Of a stretch of DNA of 42,057 nt, positions 26,703-34,940 are shown piece by piece. The notes under the pieces were generated by a model. The model saw only the letters and a list, made by a program, of their open reading frames with translations, made no database searches and had not been told where the DNA came from. A program made the position numbers and the translations under genes. The DNA is from DATBRV01 sp036560145 (GTDB taxonomy: Bacteria; Myxococcota_A; UBA9160; SMWR01), in assembly GCA_036560145.1 (NCBI GenBank), contig DATBRV010000157.1:1-42057 (forward strand). The letters run 5' to 3'. How positions within the stretch are numbered: position 1 is the first letter of the stretch; every line of letters begins with the position of its first letter.

Positions 26703-27878
26703 ATGTCCGACTGGGATCTGCTGCTCGCCAAGCTCGCCGAGACGCCGCGCGAGAACGGGACCGCCGCGCTGCACCAGACGGCCCGCTTCTTGTACGACAC
26801 GCTCGCGCGCACAGGGCTCGACGTCACGCGGATCGAGTTCACCGCCCAGCCCTTCGCGCTGCGCCTGGCGGGCGTGATCGCGCTCGCTGGAGGCCTCCTC
26901 TACTGGCGGCTGATGCGCGCCGGGCGCGCCCGCGCTGCGCTTGCCGTCGCGGCGTCGGTTCCGCTGCTGCTGCTCGCGCAGCTCGAGTGGCAGCTCCCCG
27001 TCTTCGGATGGATCGGCGCGGAGTCCCAGGACCACGTGCTGGCGCGCCGGCCCGCGCTGGCGCCCGAGCAGCGCCTGATCCTGGCCGCGCACTACGACAC
27101 CAAGACCGACGCGCTCGACCACGTGGAGCGCGCGCCCGTCGACTGGCTCGCGCTGCCGGTGATTCCGCTGATGCTGGTGGGGGCCCTCGCGGCGATCCGG
27201 GCGGGGCGCGCCCCGGGCCGCTCGCGCCGGCTCGCGAGGCTCGGCGCCTTCGCGGCCTGGTCCGCCGCCGTCTACGGCGTCGCCACCTTCACCGCCCTCT
27301 CGGCGGGGGCGTTCATTCGGGAGCGCAGCCCGGGCGCGCTCGACGACGGGGGCGCCTGCGCCGTGCTGGTGCGCGTCGCTGAGGCGCTCGGGGAGCGCCC
27401 GCCGCTCGCTCGCACCGAAGTCGAGGTGCTGCTGCTCTCGGCTGAAGAAGTCGGCGTGCAGGGCTCCTGGGCCTACGCCGCGCAGCGCTTCGCCGCGCCG
27501 CCGGATCTGCCCACCTTCGTCGTCAACCTGGAGGGCATCGGCGCCTCCTCCGATTTCGCCGTGCTCGGCCGGGAGCGCTTCACGCTGCGCTCGTTCGCGC
27601 CCGACGAGGGCCTGGTCGCGCTGCTCGACGAGCGGCATCGCATGCTCTTCGGAAGGCCGCTCGCGCGGACGCCCTTCGGCGGCGCGACCGACGCGAGGTC
27701 CTTTCTCGCACACGGGATCCCCGCCGCGACGCTCGTCTCGTTCGAGCCGGGCCGCGGCCTCACCCGCGGCCTGCACTCCTCGCTGGACGCGCGGTCGCGG
27801 CTGGACGAGGCGGCGCTCGACGCGAGCGTCGCGTTCCTGCTGGATCTCGTCGCCGCGCTCGACGCCCGGAATCCCTGA
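26703..27878 (+). CDS. M28-family zinc peptidase with inserted membrane segments
   Basis: 391 residues. Two membrane helices (about 52-70 and 78-95) precede the catalytic region. Zinc ligands are visible: AAHYDT (His130, Asp132), LDDGG (Asp214 or Asp215), LLSAEEVG (Glu248 and Glu249) and a C-terminal LHSSLD His. Between the first and second ligand motifs, where M28 enzymes usually have a short loop, two further hydrophobic helices (about 148-166 and 183-203) are inserted. This would anchor the active site at the membrane. Probably an aminopeptidase acting at the periplasmic face; the substrate is unknown. Confidence 0.82.
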   Translation: MSDWDLLLAKLAETPRENGTAALHQTARFLYDTLARTGLDVTRIEFTAQPFALRLAGVIALAGGLLYWRLMRAGRARAALAVAASVPLLLLAQLEWQLPVFGWIGAESQDHVLARRPALAPEQRLILAAHYDTKTDALDHVERAPVDWLALPVIPLMLVGALAAIRAGRAPGRSRRLARLGAFAAWSAAVYGVATFTALSAGAFIRERSPGALDDGGACAVLVRVAEALGERPPLARTEVEVLLLSAEEVGVQGSWAYAAQRFAAPPDLPTFVVNLEGIGASSDFAVLGRERFTLRSFAPDEGLVALLDERHRMLFGRPLARTPFGGATDARSFLAHGIPAATLVSFEPGRGLTRGLHSSLDARSRLDEAALDASVAFLLDLVAALDARNP

Positions 27879-27888
27879 AACCGCGGAG

Positions 27889-27897
27889 TGCTACCGT
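27889..27897 (+). promoter_or_regulatory. Extended -10 promoter of the CcmI-domain lipoprotein gene
   Basis: TGCTACCGT ending 8 nt before the ATG at 27906, identical to the element before the M28 gene. No Shine-Dalgarno. Confidence 0.45.
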
Positions 27898-27905
27898 CCC
27901 TGCCG

Positions 27906-28472
27906 ATGGCGAAGCCTCCCGGAATCCGCGCCGCGCTGCTGCTCGCTCTCGCGATGCTGCCGGGCTGCGACCGCAATCTCGCGCCCTTCGATTCCGCCGA
28001 GGAGCCGCGCCAGCCGGACCTCTCGCGGATCTTCCCGGCCGGAGCCGAGGACGCCCCGGCCGCCCCGGAGCCGTCGCTCGAGCTGCCGCCGCCGCCGGGC
28101 ATGCGGGGCGCGCCCTCGCTCGCCGCCGAATCCGGAGCGCCGATCCGCGGCACCCTGCGCCTGGCCGCCGAGCTCCAGGGCGCGCAGCCCTCCGGCGCCG
28201 TGCTCTTCCTGATCGCGCGCACCGCCGCGGCGGGCCCGCCGCTCGCGGTCAAGAAGATCGAAGCGCCCAGCTTCCCGCTCGATTTCGAGATCGGGCCCGC
28301 CGACCGCATGCTGGCGTCGATGCCCTTCGCCGGGGAAGTGCTGCTCACCGCGCGGCTGGACGCCGATGGGAACGCGACCTCGCGTACGCCCGGCGATCTC
28401 CAGGGCATCGCGGCCCAGGCCGTCTCGCCCGGCGCGAGCGGCGTCGAGATCGTGCTCGACCAGAAGCTGTAG
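27906..28472 (+). CDS. Lipoprotein with CcmI C-terminal-like domain
   Basis: 188 residues. The N terminus is a lipoprotein signal ending LPGC (Cys21), then a Pro/Ala-rich linker to about residue 75. The C-terminal domain (RGTLRLAAEL, AVLFLIARTAAAGPPLAVKKIEAPSFPLDFEIG, DADGNATSRTPGDLQG) closely follows the C-terminal periplasmic domain of the cytochrome c biogenesis protein CcmI/CycH. No other ccm gene is nearby and the CcmI membrane and TPR parts are absent, so it is a stand-alone version, perhaps an apocytochrome-binding lipoprotein. A cytochrome c role is inference. Confidence 0.75.
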   Translation: MAKPPGIRAALLLALAMLPGCDRNLAPFDSAEEPRQPDLSRIFPAGAEDAPAAPEPSLELPPPPGMRGAPSLAAESGAPIRGTLRLAAELQGAQPSGAVLFLIARTAAAGPPLAVKKIEAPSFPLDFEIGPADRMLASMPFAGEVLLTARLDADGNATSRTPGDLQGIAAQAVSPGASGVEIVLDQKL

Positions 28473-28498
28473 AGACTGCGCCGTGGCGCATCATGGAG

Positions 28499-28507
28499 TG
28501 CTAGCTT
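28499..28507 (+). promoter_or_regulatory. Extended -10 promoter of the Nudix gene
   Basis: TGCTAGCTT ending 8 nt before the ATG at 28516; no Shine-Dalgarno. Confidence 0.45.
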
Positions 28508-28515
28508 TCGCGGCC

Positions 28516-29082
28516 ATGTCGCGGCCGCGGCGCTGGAACGCCCTCGAGACCGAAGCGCTGCAGGACTGCAACGTCTTCCGCGTGAGCCGTACCCTCACGG
28601 AATCCCCCAACACCGGGAAGCGGCATTCGTTCTACCGGATCGACTCGGCGGACTGGGTGAACGTGGTGCCCGTGACGACGGCGGGCGAGATCGTGATGGT
28701 GCGGCAGTACCGGCATGGGCTGCGCGATCTCACGCTCGAGATTCCGGGCGGGATGATCGACGCCGGCGAAACGCCCGAGCAGGCCGCGGCGCGCGAGCTG
28801 CTCGAGGAAACCGGCTATCGCGCGGCGCGGCTCGAGCCGCTCGGCAACGTGAACCCGAATCCTGCCCTGTTCGGCAACCGCCTGTTCGCGTTCACGGCCC
28901 ACGGCTGCGAGCGCATCGGCCCGGTCGCCAACGAGAGCACCGAGGAGACGGTGGTCGAGCTGGTCAGCCAGCCGGACTTGCGCCGCCTGCTGCGCGAGGG
29001 CCGCATCGACCACGCCCTGGTGCTGGCGGCGCTCTTCTACTTCGACCTCGCGCGCGAGGAGGGCCGCCCGGATGGCGGCTAG
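28516..29082 (+). CDS. Nudix hydrolase (ADP-ribose pyrophosphatase-like)
   Basis: A 188-residue Nudix protein. The full Nudix box runs from Gly79 to Tyr101 (GMIDAGE, then RELLEETGY), giving the Mg-binding Glu97 and Glu98. VVPVTTAGEIVMVRQYRHGLRDLTLEIPGG before it and the loop NVNPNPALFGNRLFAF after it match the ADP-ribose/ADP-sugar pyrophosphatase group (NudF-like). It would hydrolyse ADP-ribose to AMP and ribose 5-phosphate. Its last 11 nt overlap the next gene, suggesting coupled translation. Confidence 0.88.
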   Translation: MSRPRRWNALETEALQDCNVFRVSRTLTESPNTGKRHSFYRIDSADWVNVVPVTTAGEIVMVRQYRHGLRDLTLEIPGGMIDAGETPEQAAARELLEETGYRAARLEPLGNVNPNPALFGNRLFAFTAHGCERIGPVANESTEETVVELVSQPDLRRLLREGRIDHALVLAALFYFDLAREEGRPDGG

Positions 29083-30769
29083 CCGCTCCTCGATGCGCTC
29101 GCGGATGCCGCTCGGCGATTTCCTGGTCGCCTATCTCCAGCGAGCGGGCGTTACCCACATCTTCGGCCTGCCCGGCGATCTGGTGCTCGGGCTCTTCCAC
29201 CGCTTCGGCCGCACGCGCGGGCTCGAGATCGTGACCTTCTCCCACGAGCCCTCGGTGGGCTTCGCGGCGGACGGCTACGCGCGCAGCACGCGCAAGCTCG
29301 GCGTGCTCTGCGTGACCTACGGCGCCGGCGGACACAACGTGGTGAATCCCGTCGCGGGCGCCTACGCGGAGCAGGTGCCGCTGCTGGTGGTCTCCGGGGG
29401 CCCCGGGGACGCCGAACAGAAACTCGGGGGCGTGCATCACCAGGCCAAGGATGTGGAAGGCCAGTGGCGCATCTTCCGGGAGGTGACGGCCGAGGCGCGC
29501 ATCCTGCGCCGGGCCAGCCTCGCCGCCGAGGAGATCCACGAGGTCGTGCGCACGGTGCTGGCCGAGCACCGGCCCGGCTACCTCGAGATCCACCGCGACA
29601 TGGTCGACCTCCAGATCTCCGTTCCGAAGCAGATCATGGAATGGGATGGCAGCTTTCCGCGTCCGGCTTCGGACGATCGCAAGCTCGCCGAGGCGGTGGC
29701 CGACACGGTGGCGCGCATCCGCGCGGCGAAACGTCCGATCCTGATCGGCGGCGTCGAGCTCTTCCGCGAACGCGCGGAGCGGGATTTCGTGCGCCTCGCC
29801 GAGAAGCTCGGCGCGCCGGTCGTCACGACCATGCTCGCGAAGGGCGTCTTCCCGATGGACCACCCCCTGCACATGGGGATCCACATCGGCCCCTTCAGCG
29901 CGCCCGAGATCCAGCGTCGCGTGCGCACGTCCGATCTGGTGCTCTCGCTCGGCAACCAGCTCACGGACATGAACCTCGGCGCGGCCAAGCCGCAGGTCCG
30001 GCGACGCCACTCGGTGTGGGCGATCGAGAACCGCGTGAACATCTCGTTCCATACCTATACGGACGTGACGCTCAAGGACTTCGTCTCGCGCCTGGCGGCC
30101 GAAAGGCTGCCCCGCCATCGCGAGCCCGTCCTTTATTGCGACAACCTGAAGCGGACGCCGCTCCCGAAGCCCGGGCGGCGCGAGGCGCCGCTCTCGATCA
30201 ACGATCTGCTGGTCGAGGTGAACGACTTCCTCGCCGAGCAGCGCGGCTACGACGTCTTCGCCGAGTCCGGCGACATGCTCTTCGGCGGTCTCGAGATCCG
30301 CCAGCCGCGGGGCGGGCTCTACTTCGCACAGGGCTACTACGCCTCGATGGGCTTCGCCGTGCCGGCCGCGCTCGGCGCGCAGATCGGAACCGGGCGCCGT
30401 CCGCTGATCCTGTGCGGAGACGGCGGCTTCCAGATGACGGGATCCGAGATCTCCTACGCGCCGATGCGCGGGCTCTCGCCGATCGTGGTGCTGGTGAACA
30501 ACGCCGGCTGGGGGATCTTCCGGCCGGTGACGCCGCGCAAGGACCTGCTCCGGATTCCGCCCTGGCCCTACGCGGAGCTGGCCCAGGCCTGGGGCGGCGT
30601 CGGCATCGGTGCGCAGACGCGGCGGGAGCTGCGCGAAGCGCTACGCGCCGCGCACGAGGTCCGGGACTTCGTGATCATCGAGTGCCGAATTCCGCCGGAC
30701 GACATCTCGCCGGTGTCGCGCCGCTACATCCGCGCGAGCGCCCGCAAGAGCCGCGCCGCCCACGCGTAG
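29072..30769 (+). CDS. Thiamine-diphosphate-dependent decarboxylase-like enzyme
   Basis: A 565-residue ThDP enzyme of the pyruvate/indolepyruvate decarboxylase and acetolactate synthase family. The activating Glu59 (FSHEPSVGFAADGYAR), the ThDP-Mg motif GDGGFQ...NN (449-477) and the central Rossmann domain are intact. A His pair (122-123, GVHHQAKD) matches the HH motif of 2-keto acid decarboxylases rather than acetolactate synthase, so decarboxylation of an aromatic or branched keto acid is the best guess. GAGGAGG precedes the ATG, which lies inside the end of the Nudix gene. Confidence 0.82.
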   Translation: MAASRSSMRSRMPLGDFLVAYLQRAGVTHIFGLPGDLVLGLFHRFGRTRGLEIVTFSHEPSVGFAADGYARSTRKLGVLCVTYGAGGHNVVNPVAGAYAEQVPLLVVSGGPGDAEQKLGGVHHQAKDVEGQWRIFREVTAEARILRRASLAAEEIHEVVRTVLAEHRPGYLEIHRDMVDLQISVPKQIMEWDGSFPRPASDDRKLAEAVADTVARIRAAKRPILIGGVELFRERAERDFVRLAEKLGAPVVTTMLAKGVFPMDHPLHMGIHIGPFSAPEIQRRVRTSDLVLSLGNQLTDMNLGAAKPQVRRRHSVWAIENRVNISFHTYTDVTLKDFVSRLAAERLPRHREPVLYCDNLKRTPLPKPGRREAPLSINDLLVEVNDFLAEQRGYDVFAESGDMLFGGLEIRQPRGGLYFAQGYYASMGFAVPAALGAQIGTGRRPLILCGDGGFQMTGSEISYAPMRGLSPIVVLVNNAGWGIFRPVTPRKDLLRIPPWPYAELAQAWGGVGIGAQTRRELREALRAAHEVRDFVIIECRIPPDDISPVSRRYIRASARKSRAAHA

Positions 30770-30785
30770 CGCTCCGCCGGCCCCC

Positions 30786-32822
30786 ATGCGGCCCGCCAGC
30801 ACCTCCGACGCCATGCTCGCCGCGCTTCCGCTCGCGGCCGGCTTCACCGTCCAGCTGGTCCGCGCGCTTCCGATCCGGTTCGTGTATCGCGAGAATTCGC
30901 TCGGGATCGTCTCGCTGGCGACGCTCCAGCGTTATCCCCTCCAGCAGGAGACCTTCTGGCTGATCTTCGCCGCGCTGGCCATCGCGCTGCTGGCCTGGGG
31001 GCTGGCGCGGGCGCTGCTTCGCGCGGGCGTCCCGGCTGGGACCCAGGCCAGCGCCGAGGCGTTCGCGGTGCTCGGGCTGCTGCTCGCGCTCTGGCTTCCG
31101 GGCGCGGCCGGAGCGCTCGGCTGCGGCGCGGCGGCGGCTGCTGCGCTCGCCCTGGTCCGGCGAGCGAGCCGCCTCGAGCGGGAGGAAGCCGCGCCGGCGC
31201 GGCCGGAGCGCCGCGGCGGGGCCGCGAGCCGGTGGGCGCTGGCGGCGCTCGCCGCGCTGCTCTGCCTGGTCCTCACGCCGGGAATCTGGATCAACTTCTG
31301 GAACGTCGTCCGCGCCACGCCCGACGTCCAGCTGGTCGCGGACGACTTCAACTTCCATGCGGAGATCGGCCAGCACCTCGCCTGGGCCGACGCGATCCGG
31401 CGCGGCGATCTGCACGGGCGGGATTTCTTCTGCCTCTACGGCCCGCTGTACGACCTGGGCGTGGTCGGGATGTGGGAGCTGACGGGCCGCTCGATCGCGG
31501 CCTATCGCCTCTACGTCTCGCTCGGCCGCGTCGCGGGTTACGCCGTGGCGCTCCTGCTCTGCGCGGCGCTGGTGCGCCGCAAGAGCCTCTTGCTGGTGGT
31601 GCTGCTGCTGCTTCCCTATGTCGATCTGCGGATCGGCCTCCCGCTCGCGGGGCTGCTGCTGCTCGCGCTCTGGCGCCAGCGCGAGAAGATCTGGCTCTCG
31701 CTCGCCGCCGGGTTGGTCGCCGGATCCTCGCTCCTCTACAGCCAGGAGTTCGGGCTCGCGTTCGTCCTCACGGCGGCGGTCGGCTTCGCCGTGACGCGCG
31801 CGGGCAGGGCCGCGGCGGCGTTCTCGGCCGGGCTCGCCGTCCCGCTCGCGCTCGTGCTCGGCTGGTTCGCGGCGCACGGCGCGCTCGGCGCCATGCTGAA
31901 CGACGTCGTGCAGTATCCGCGCTACATGGTCGCCGGCTACGCCAAGCGCATCTTCCCTTCCCTGGTCGCGAATCTCCCGCTGCGCCTCGCGGCGCTGGAA
32001 GGCCCGGAGGCGCTCGTCCTCTGCCTCGGCTACTCGGCGCCATTCCTCTGCTGGGCGGCGCTCCTGATCGCGGTGCCGGTCGCGGCCCTGCGCCTGCGAC
32101 ACCCACTCGTGTGGATGCGCGAGGCGGCGGACACGCTCGCGCGCGATCCGCTGCGCTTCGCCACGGCGCTGCTCGCGCTCTTCGGCGCGCTCGCGTTCCG
32201 CAGCGCGCTCGGGCGCACGGATCTGCTCCACATCCTGATGGTGACCGCCCCGCCCGCGCTGCTGGTGGTGATCGGCATCGATCGCCTGATCGGCGCCTGG
32301 ATCACGGAGCCCGCCCGGCGCGGCCTGGTTGCGACGCGAGCGGTGGCGCTGATCCTGCTGGTCCTCGCGAGCGGCCTGCTCGACAAGGCGACGCCGGCGC
32401 GTGCGCTGCGATACTCGCGCGACGCGATCGTGAAGCTCGCGCGCGGCGAGTACGCCCCTCGTGGGAATCCCCACGTGCAGCAGGTCTGGCGCTGGGTGCT
32501 CCTGAACGCGGAGCCGGACGAGCCGGTGCTCTTCCTGCCGGATTTCGCGTCCTATTACTACCTGACGCGGCGCCCGAGCCCGATCCGCTTCGTGCTGGGA
32601 CACCAGATCGTGACCGATGCGCACCGCGCCGAGGTGCTCGCGGCGCTGCGCGCGCGTCCGCCGCGTTACATCGTATGGGACGACGGGCTGCTCGCGGTCG
32701 ACGCGATCAAGCCCCGCGTCTTTCTCGGCGCGCCGCTCTTCGACTGGATCGAGCGCAGCTACCAGGAGGAGACGCGCATCGGCACGTCCCGGGTGCTGCG
32801 CCTCCGCGAGCCGGCGGGGTGA
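30786..32822 (+). CDS. Polytopic membrane protein, GT-C glycosyltransferase-like
   Basis: A 678-residue protein with roughly a dozen membrane helices and a C-terminal soluble domain of about 130 residues. The first large external loop reads DVQLVADDFNFHAEIGQHLAWADAIRRG, with the acidic DD pair placed as in GT-C fold enzymes that use polyprenyl-phosphate sugars (ArnT/PMT-like). FLYGPLYD-type loop (FFCLYGPLYDLGVVG) is also common in these. The sugar and acceptor are unknown. It starts 16 nt after the ThDP gene and precedes a GT9 enzyme and a methyltransferase, so a cell-surface glycan or glycolipid role is likely. Confidence 0.68.
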   Translation: MRPASTSDAMLAALPLAAGFTVQLVRALPIRFVYRENSLGIVSLATLQRYPLQQETFWLIFAALAIALLAWGLARALLRAGVPAGTQASAEAFAVLGLLLALWLPGAAGALGCGAAAAAALALVRRASRLEREEAAPARPERRGGAASRWALAALAALLCLVLTPGIWINFWNVVRATPDVQLVADDFNFHAEIGQHLAWADAIRRGDLHGRDFFCLYGPLYDLGVVGMWELTGRSIAAYRLYVSLGRVAGYAVALLLCAALVRRKSLLLVVLLLLPYVDLRIGLPLAGLLLLALWRQREKIWLSLAAGLVAGSSLLYSQEFGLAFVLTAAVGFAVTRAGRAAAAFSAGLAVPLALVLGWFAAHGALGAMLNDVVQYPRYMVAGYAKRIFPSLVANLPLRLAALEGPEALVLCLGYSAPFLCWAALLIAVPVAALRLRHPLVWMREAADTLARDPLRFATALLALFGALAFRSALGRTDLLHILMVTAPPALLVVIGIDRLIGAWITEPARRGLVATRAVALILLVLASGLLDKATPARALRYSRDAIVKLARGEYAPRGNPHVQQVWRWVLLNAEPDEPVLFLPDFASYYYLTRRPSPIRFVLGHQIVTDAHRAEVLAALRARPPRYIVWDDGLLAVDAIKPRVFLGAPLFDWIERSYQEETRIGTSRVLRLREPAG

Positions 32823-32828
32823 TAGAAT
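32820..32828 (+). promoter_or_regulatory. Extended -10 promoter of the GT9 gene
   Basis: TGATAGAAT ending 7 nt before the GTG at 32836, with its first three bases being the TGA stop of the upstream gene. No Shine-Dalgarno before the GTG. Confidence 0.45.
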
Positions 32829-32835
32829 CCGGGGC

Positions 32836-34098
32836 GTGAGCGTCGCGCGCCCCAATCGCCGCTATCAGCTCGCGCTCTGGATCGACCGGCGCGTGGGACC
32901 CGCGCTCTGCGTGCTCTTCGTGGCCTGGCGCCGGATCTTCGGGGCGCCGGCGCCGCTGCCGGCGCCCGAGAACGTCTCGAAGATCCTGGTGCTCAAGCTC
33001 TGGGGCATGGGCAGCATCGTGCTCGCGTCGCCCCTGCTGGAGCGTCTGCGCGAGCGGCACCCGCAGGCGCGCATCGACTTCGTGACGCTGCGCGAGAACG
33101 CGGCGATCCTCGATCTGATCCCGCAGCTCGACCGCCGCATCACGCTCGACCTCGGCGGCGGCATCCCGGCCTTCCTGCTCTCCGCGCTGCGAACCCTCTC
33201 GCAGCTGCGCCGGGAGCGCTACGACCTGCTCTACGACCTCGAGTTCTTCACCCGCTTCTCGGCGGTCTTCTCGCGGCTGGTGCGCCCGCGGCGCTCGCAC
33301 GGCTTCAGCAGCAAGAGCCAGTGGCGCGGGCGGCTCCACGACGTGCAGGTTCCCTTCAACGCCTATCACCACGTGGCGCTGAATTTCCTCACCCTCTTGC
33401 GCGGCGATCCGATGGACCCGATCGACACCTCGCCGATCGAGGGAGACCAGGCGCTTCCGCTGCTGCGCGCGCCGGATGCCGCCTGGGAGGCCTGCCGGGC
33501 CCGGCTCGCCGCCGACCCCGCCTGGCGCGAGGGCGGCCGGCTGGTAGTGGTGAACCCGAACGCGGGCGACATGGCGCTCGAGCGACGCTGGCCGGCCGAG
33601 CGCGTCGCGGAGTTGCTCACGCATCTGTGCGGACGGCGCGAGCTGGTGGTGGTGGCGATCGGGGCGCCGGCGGAGCGCGATTACGTCGAGTCCGTGATCT
33701 GCGCGGCGCGCCTGGAGGGGCGCGTGGTGAACGCGGCCGGGCGGATCGACGTGCCGCAGCTGGTGGCCCTGCTGGGACGCGCGGCGGTGGTCGTCACCAA
33801 CGACAGCGGTCCGCTGCATCTCGCCTCCGCCGCGGGCGCCTCCACCGTCGCGCTCTTCGGCCCCGAGACGCCGACCTTGTACGGGCCGCTGCGCTCGCGC
33901 GCCGGCCAGCGCCATGCGGTGCACTACCTGAAGCTCGCCTGCTCGCCCTGCATGTTCGTGCACGACAACAAGGTGCTCTCCTGCTGGTTCGCGCAGGCGC
34001 GCTGCATGACGGGGATCCGGCCCGCCGAGGTGCTCGCCTCGGTCGAGTCCCTGCTCGCCGGCTCCGCGAAGGTTCCGCTGCGCGTGATCGATTCGTGA
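32836..34098 (+). CDS. Glycosyltransferase family 9 (heptosyltransferase-like)
   Basis: A 420-residue GT-B fold enzyme. KILVLKLWGMGSIVLASPLLERLRERHP is the family's N-terminal strand and helix (with WGMGS in place of the usual GDxxL), and the C-terminal nucleotide-sugar site is TNDSGPLHLASAAGASTVALFGPETP. NPNAGDMALERRWP provides the central donor loop. The GT9 family transfers heptose to lipid A-inner core; acceptor and sugar here are unknown. A Cys-containing tail (CSPCMFVHDNKVLSC) is typical. The GTG start overlaps nothing; its stop overlaps the next gene's start by 4 nt (GTGA). Confidence 0.88.
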   Translation: MSVARPNRRYQLALWIDRRVGPALCVLFVAWRRIFGAPAPLPAPENVSKILVLKLWGMGSIVLASPLLERLRERHPQARIDFVTLRENAAILDLIPQLDRRITLDLGGGIPAFLLSALRTLSQLRRERYDLLYDLEFFTRFSAVFSRLVRPRRSHGFSSKSQWRGRLHDVQVPFNAYHHVALNFLTLLRGDPMDPIDTSPIEGDQALPLLRAPDAAWEACRARLAADPAWREGGRLVVVNPNAGDMALERRWPAERVAELLTHLCGRRELVVVAIGAPAERDYVESVICAARLEGRVVNAAGRIDVPQLVALLGRAAVVVTNDSGPLHLASAAGASTVALFGPETPTLYGPLRSRAGQRHAVHYLKLACSPCMFVHDNKVLSCWFAQARCMTGIRPAEVLASVESLLAGSAKVPLRVIDS

Positions 34099-34940
34099 GC
34101 GGCGCGCCCGCGCGCTGCATCGCCTGCGGCGAGGCGCCCGAGCCGGGTTTCGAACGCGGCGCGCTCGCGGTGGTGCGCTGCCCCGGCTGCGGCCTCGAGT
34201 GGCAATCCCCGTTCCCGAGCCCGGATCGGCTGCGAGAGCTCTACGCCGGCGATTACTTCCAGCGCTGGGGCGCCCGCGATCCCGCCGCCCTCGAACGCGT
34301 GCGCGCCATGAAGCAGGCGAGCCATCGCGATCTGCTGCGCGAGCTCGCGCGCCTGCGCCCCGGCGGACGCCTGCTCGACCTCGGCTGCGCGATGGGATTC
34401 CTGCTCGAGGCGGCCGAGCAGGCGGGCTTTCAGGGCTGGGGCCTCGAGCTGAATCCGGAGGCGGCGCGCGTGGCGCGAGCGAGGTTTGGCGATCGGATCG
34501 CGCAGGGCGGGCTCGACGACGCGGCCTTCCCCGGCGCTCTCTTCGACGTGGTGACGCTGATCGACGTGCTCGAGCACGTGCCCGATCCCGCCGGCCTGCT
34601 CTCGGCGGTGCACCGGCGCCTGCTCCCGGGCGGCGTGCTCGCCGCGCTGCTGCCCAATTCGGCGAGCCTGATGCGCCGCCTGCTCGGCCGCCGCTGGCCG
34701 CACTATGCGCCCGAGCATCTGTTCTTCTGGACCCCCGCGGCGCTCCGGCGCCAGCTCGCCGCCGCGGGCTTCGATGTCCGCGAGATCCGCACCGGGATCC
34801 GGAAGACCTACACCGCGGAGTATCTAAAGGCCTACGCCGCGGTCACCGGCGCCTGGCTGCCGCCGGGCCTGGGCTGGCTCGGCCGCCGCCAGCTGCGCGT
34901 CCCGACCGGCGAGATGCTGGCGTTTGCGGTGAAAAGCTAG
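34095..34940 (+). CDS. Zinc-ribbon class I SAM methyltransferase
   Basis: A 281-residue protein. An N-terminal zinc ribbon (Cys8, Cys11, Cys29, Cys32) and LYAGDYFQRWG precede a Rossmann methyltransferase with motif I LLDLGCAMGFLLEAA and VVTLIDVLEHVPDP. The YAPEHLFFWTPAALRRQLAAAGFD segment is typical of the UbiG-like enzymes in polysaccharide gene clusters. Coupled to the GT9 gene by a GTGA overlap, it probably methylates a sugar or lipid of the same product. Its TAG lies in a CTAG shared with the convergent MFS gene. Confidence 0.87.
   Translation: MSGAPARCIACGEAPEPGFERGALAVVRCPGCGLEWQSPFPSPDRLRELYAGDYFQRWGARDPAALERVRAMKQASHRDLLRELARLRPGGRLLDLGCAMGFLLEAAEQAGFQGWGLELNPEAARVARARFGDRIAQGGLDDAAFPGALFDVVTLIDVLEHVPDPAGLLSAVHRRLLPGGVLAALLPNSASLMRRLLGRRWPHYAPEHLFFWTPAALRRQLAAAGFDVREIRTGIRKTYTAEYLKAYAAVTGAWLPPGLGWLGRRQLRVPTGEMLAFAVKS

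Noticed and set aside
30675..32855. 726-codon minus-strand frame opposite the GT-C-like gene
   Set aside because: Arg/Glu/Gln-rich antisense translation with no recognisable motif; the sense frame has membrane helices.
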